From Kiritimatiellia bacterium (GTDB taxonomy: Bacteria > Verrucomicrobiota > Kiritimatiellia > RFP12 > UBA1067), in contig JAFPDR010000174.1 in NCBI GenBank assembly GCA_017389885.1, positions 1 to 5,268 of the forward strand: DNA of 5,268 nucleotides, given 5' to 3'. The notes below the pieces were generated by a model that had not been told where the DNA came from, ran no database searches, and saw nothing but the letters and a program-made list of their open reading frames with translations. Of this stretch, positions 4,634 to 5,268 are shown piece by piece. The first letter of the stretch is position 1, and each line of letters opens with the position of its first letter. A program made the translations under genes and the position numbers.

Positions 4634-5268
4634 AGAGTTCGTTTCGCCCCGTCGCCTACGGGGAAGGTTCACATCGGCAACATCCGCGCCGCAATCTACA
4701 ACTGGCTCTTCGCCCGCCACACGGGCGGGAAGTTCCTGCTGCGCGTCGAGGACACGGACCTCGAGCGATCCACGCCCGAGGCGATCGCCGTCCTCTTCGA
4801 CTGCATGAAGTGGCTTGGCCTCGACTGGGACGAGGAGGTTTTCTACCAGACGAAGAACGTGAAGCGCCACCTCGAGGTAGTCGACCAGCTTCTCGCGAGC
4901 GGACACGCCTACAAGGTCGAGAAGACCTCGCGCGACGGCAAGACCGGCGTCGTCACGATGTTCAGGATGCCCAAGGAGGGCGTCATCGAGTTCGACGACA
5001 TCGTGAAGGGGCACATGGCGAAGAAGGCCGAGGACATACAGGACTTCGCGATCGTCCGCTCCGACGGCTCGCCGATCTTCCACATCGCAAACGTCGTAGA
5101 CGACATCGACCAGCGCGTCACGCACATCATCCGCGGAGACGACCACGTCGAGAACACTTTCAAGCACATCTGCATCTTCCGCGCGCTCGGCGCGGAGGTT
5201 CCGAAGTACGGTCACCTCTCGATGATCGTCAACCAGCAGGGCAAGCCCTACTCCAAGCGCGACGGTGC
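4622..5268 (+). CDS. gltX: Glutamyl-tRNA synthetase, 3'-truncated by the window edge, compact catalytic domain
   Basis: Cytoplasmic class I aminoacyl-tRNA synthetase that attaches glutamate to its tRNA. The 215 visible residues cover most of the catalytic domain; the frame stays open to the window end. Motifs: RFAPSPTG (7-14); HIGH-type signature HIGN (17-20); LLRVEDTDLERSTPEAI (39-55); WLGLDWDEE (64-72); VVDDIDQRVTHIIRGDDHVENT (158-179); KMSKS-type loop KPYSKRDG (208-215), where most bacteria have KLSKRHG. The N-terminus (MSDIRVRFAPSPTG) sets the start at 4622. Compared with the E. coli enzyme, the segment after AYK (96-98) is about 30 residues shorter and the zinc-ligand cysteines and histidine are gone: the chain passes from VEKTSRDGKTG almost directly to the FRMPKEGVIEFDD strand. 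Length, EDTDLERS and context favour GluRS over the truncated paralogue GluQ-RS, though the anticodon-binding domain is outside the window. Confidence 0.95.
   Translation, partial: MSDIRVRFAPSPTGKVHIGNIRAAIYNWLFARHTGGKFLLRVEDTDLERSTPEAIAVLFDCMKWLGLDWDEEVFYQTKNVKRHLEVVDQLLASGHAYKVEKTSRDGKTGVVTMFRMPKEGVIEFDDIVKGHMAKKAEDIQDFAIVRSDGSPIFHIANVVDDIDQRVTHIIRGDDHVENTFKHICIFRALGAEVPKYGHLSMIVNQQGKPYSKRDG

Noticed and set aside
4625..5215. 196-codon minus-strand frame antisense to gltX
   Set aside because: Val/Asp/Leu-rich mirror of the GltX frame; GltX is unmistakable on the plus strand.
1..5268. tRNA, rRNA, CRISPR array, insertion sequence, phage or toxin-antitoxin genes
   Set aside because: I saw no matching structure, direct-repeat array, transposase motif or terminal repeats. 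Nearly all of the sequence is accounted for by six protein-coding genes.

Overview
This is a GC-rich bacterial window, with strong G/C preference at third codon positions and AT-rich bases mostly confined to promoters. It is densely packed with ordinary chromosomal genes. It has no mobile element, phage gene, CRISPR array or RNA gene that I can see. Three things loosely suggest an anaerobic member of the PVC superphylum, such as a Kiritimatiellota, Lentisphaerota or Verrucomicrobiota gut lineage. These are an ACS-type (hexuronate/organic anion) MFS transporter, a phenylacetate-CoA ligase of the kind common in anaerobes, and a glutamyl-tRNA synthetase whose second signature loop reads PYSKRDG. 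This placement is inference and I hold it at low to moderate confidence.

Layout from left to right. The 3' part of an MFS transporter gene (plus strand, cut by the left edge) ends at 1282. A 102-bp gap follows. It holds a terminator-like 10-bp inverted repeat and then an extended -10 promoter. That promoter drives a complete phenylacetate-CoA ligase gene (paaK, 1385-2695, plus). paaK converges on a minus-strand operon whose last gene is hisC (2700-3755). Only 4 bp separate the two stop codons, and a small hairpin spans both. The operon starts at 4553 and reads lipoprotein A (4161-4553), lipoprotein B (3757-4164), hisC. A and B overlap by 4 bp (ATGA), and B and hisC are 1 bp apart. A 68-bp divergent intergenic region holds back-to-back promoters for this operon and for gltX (plus strand, from 4622, cut by the right edge).

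How the genes relate. The minus-strand operon couples two short paralogous lipoproteins of unknown function, which share the motif GWYLxNxIPxAxGN, to an amino-acid biosynthetic aminotransferase. This pairing is unexpected. PaaK could work with an aromatic aminotransferase and a 2-oxoacid oxidoreductase in aromatic amino-acid metabolism, but no oxidoreductase is present here, so the link is speculative. GltX is housekeeping.

Points worth a second look. The promoters share an ATTTTT-nn-TATAMT-AT core, and two of them lie so close to their start codons that the mRNAs should be nearly leaderless. GltX lacks the segment that carries the zinc site in the E. coli enzyme. A perfect palindrome sits inside the interdomain loop of the transporter gene. 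Inverted repeats surround the gltX promoter and start codon.
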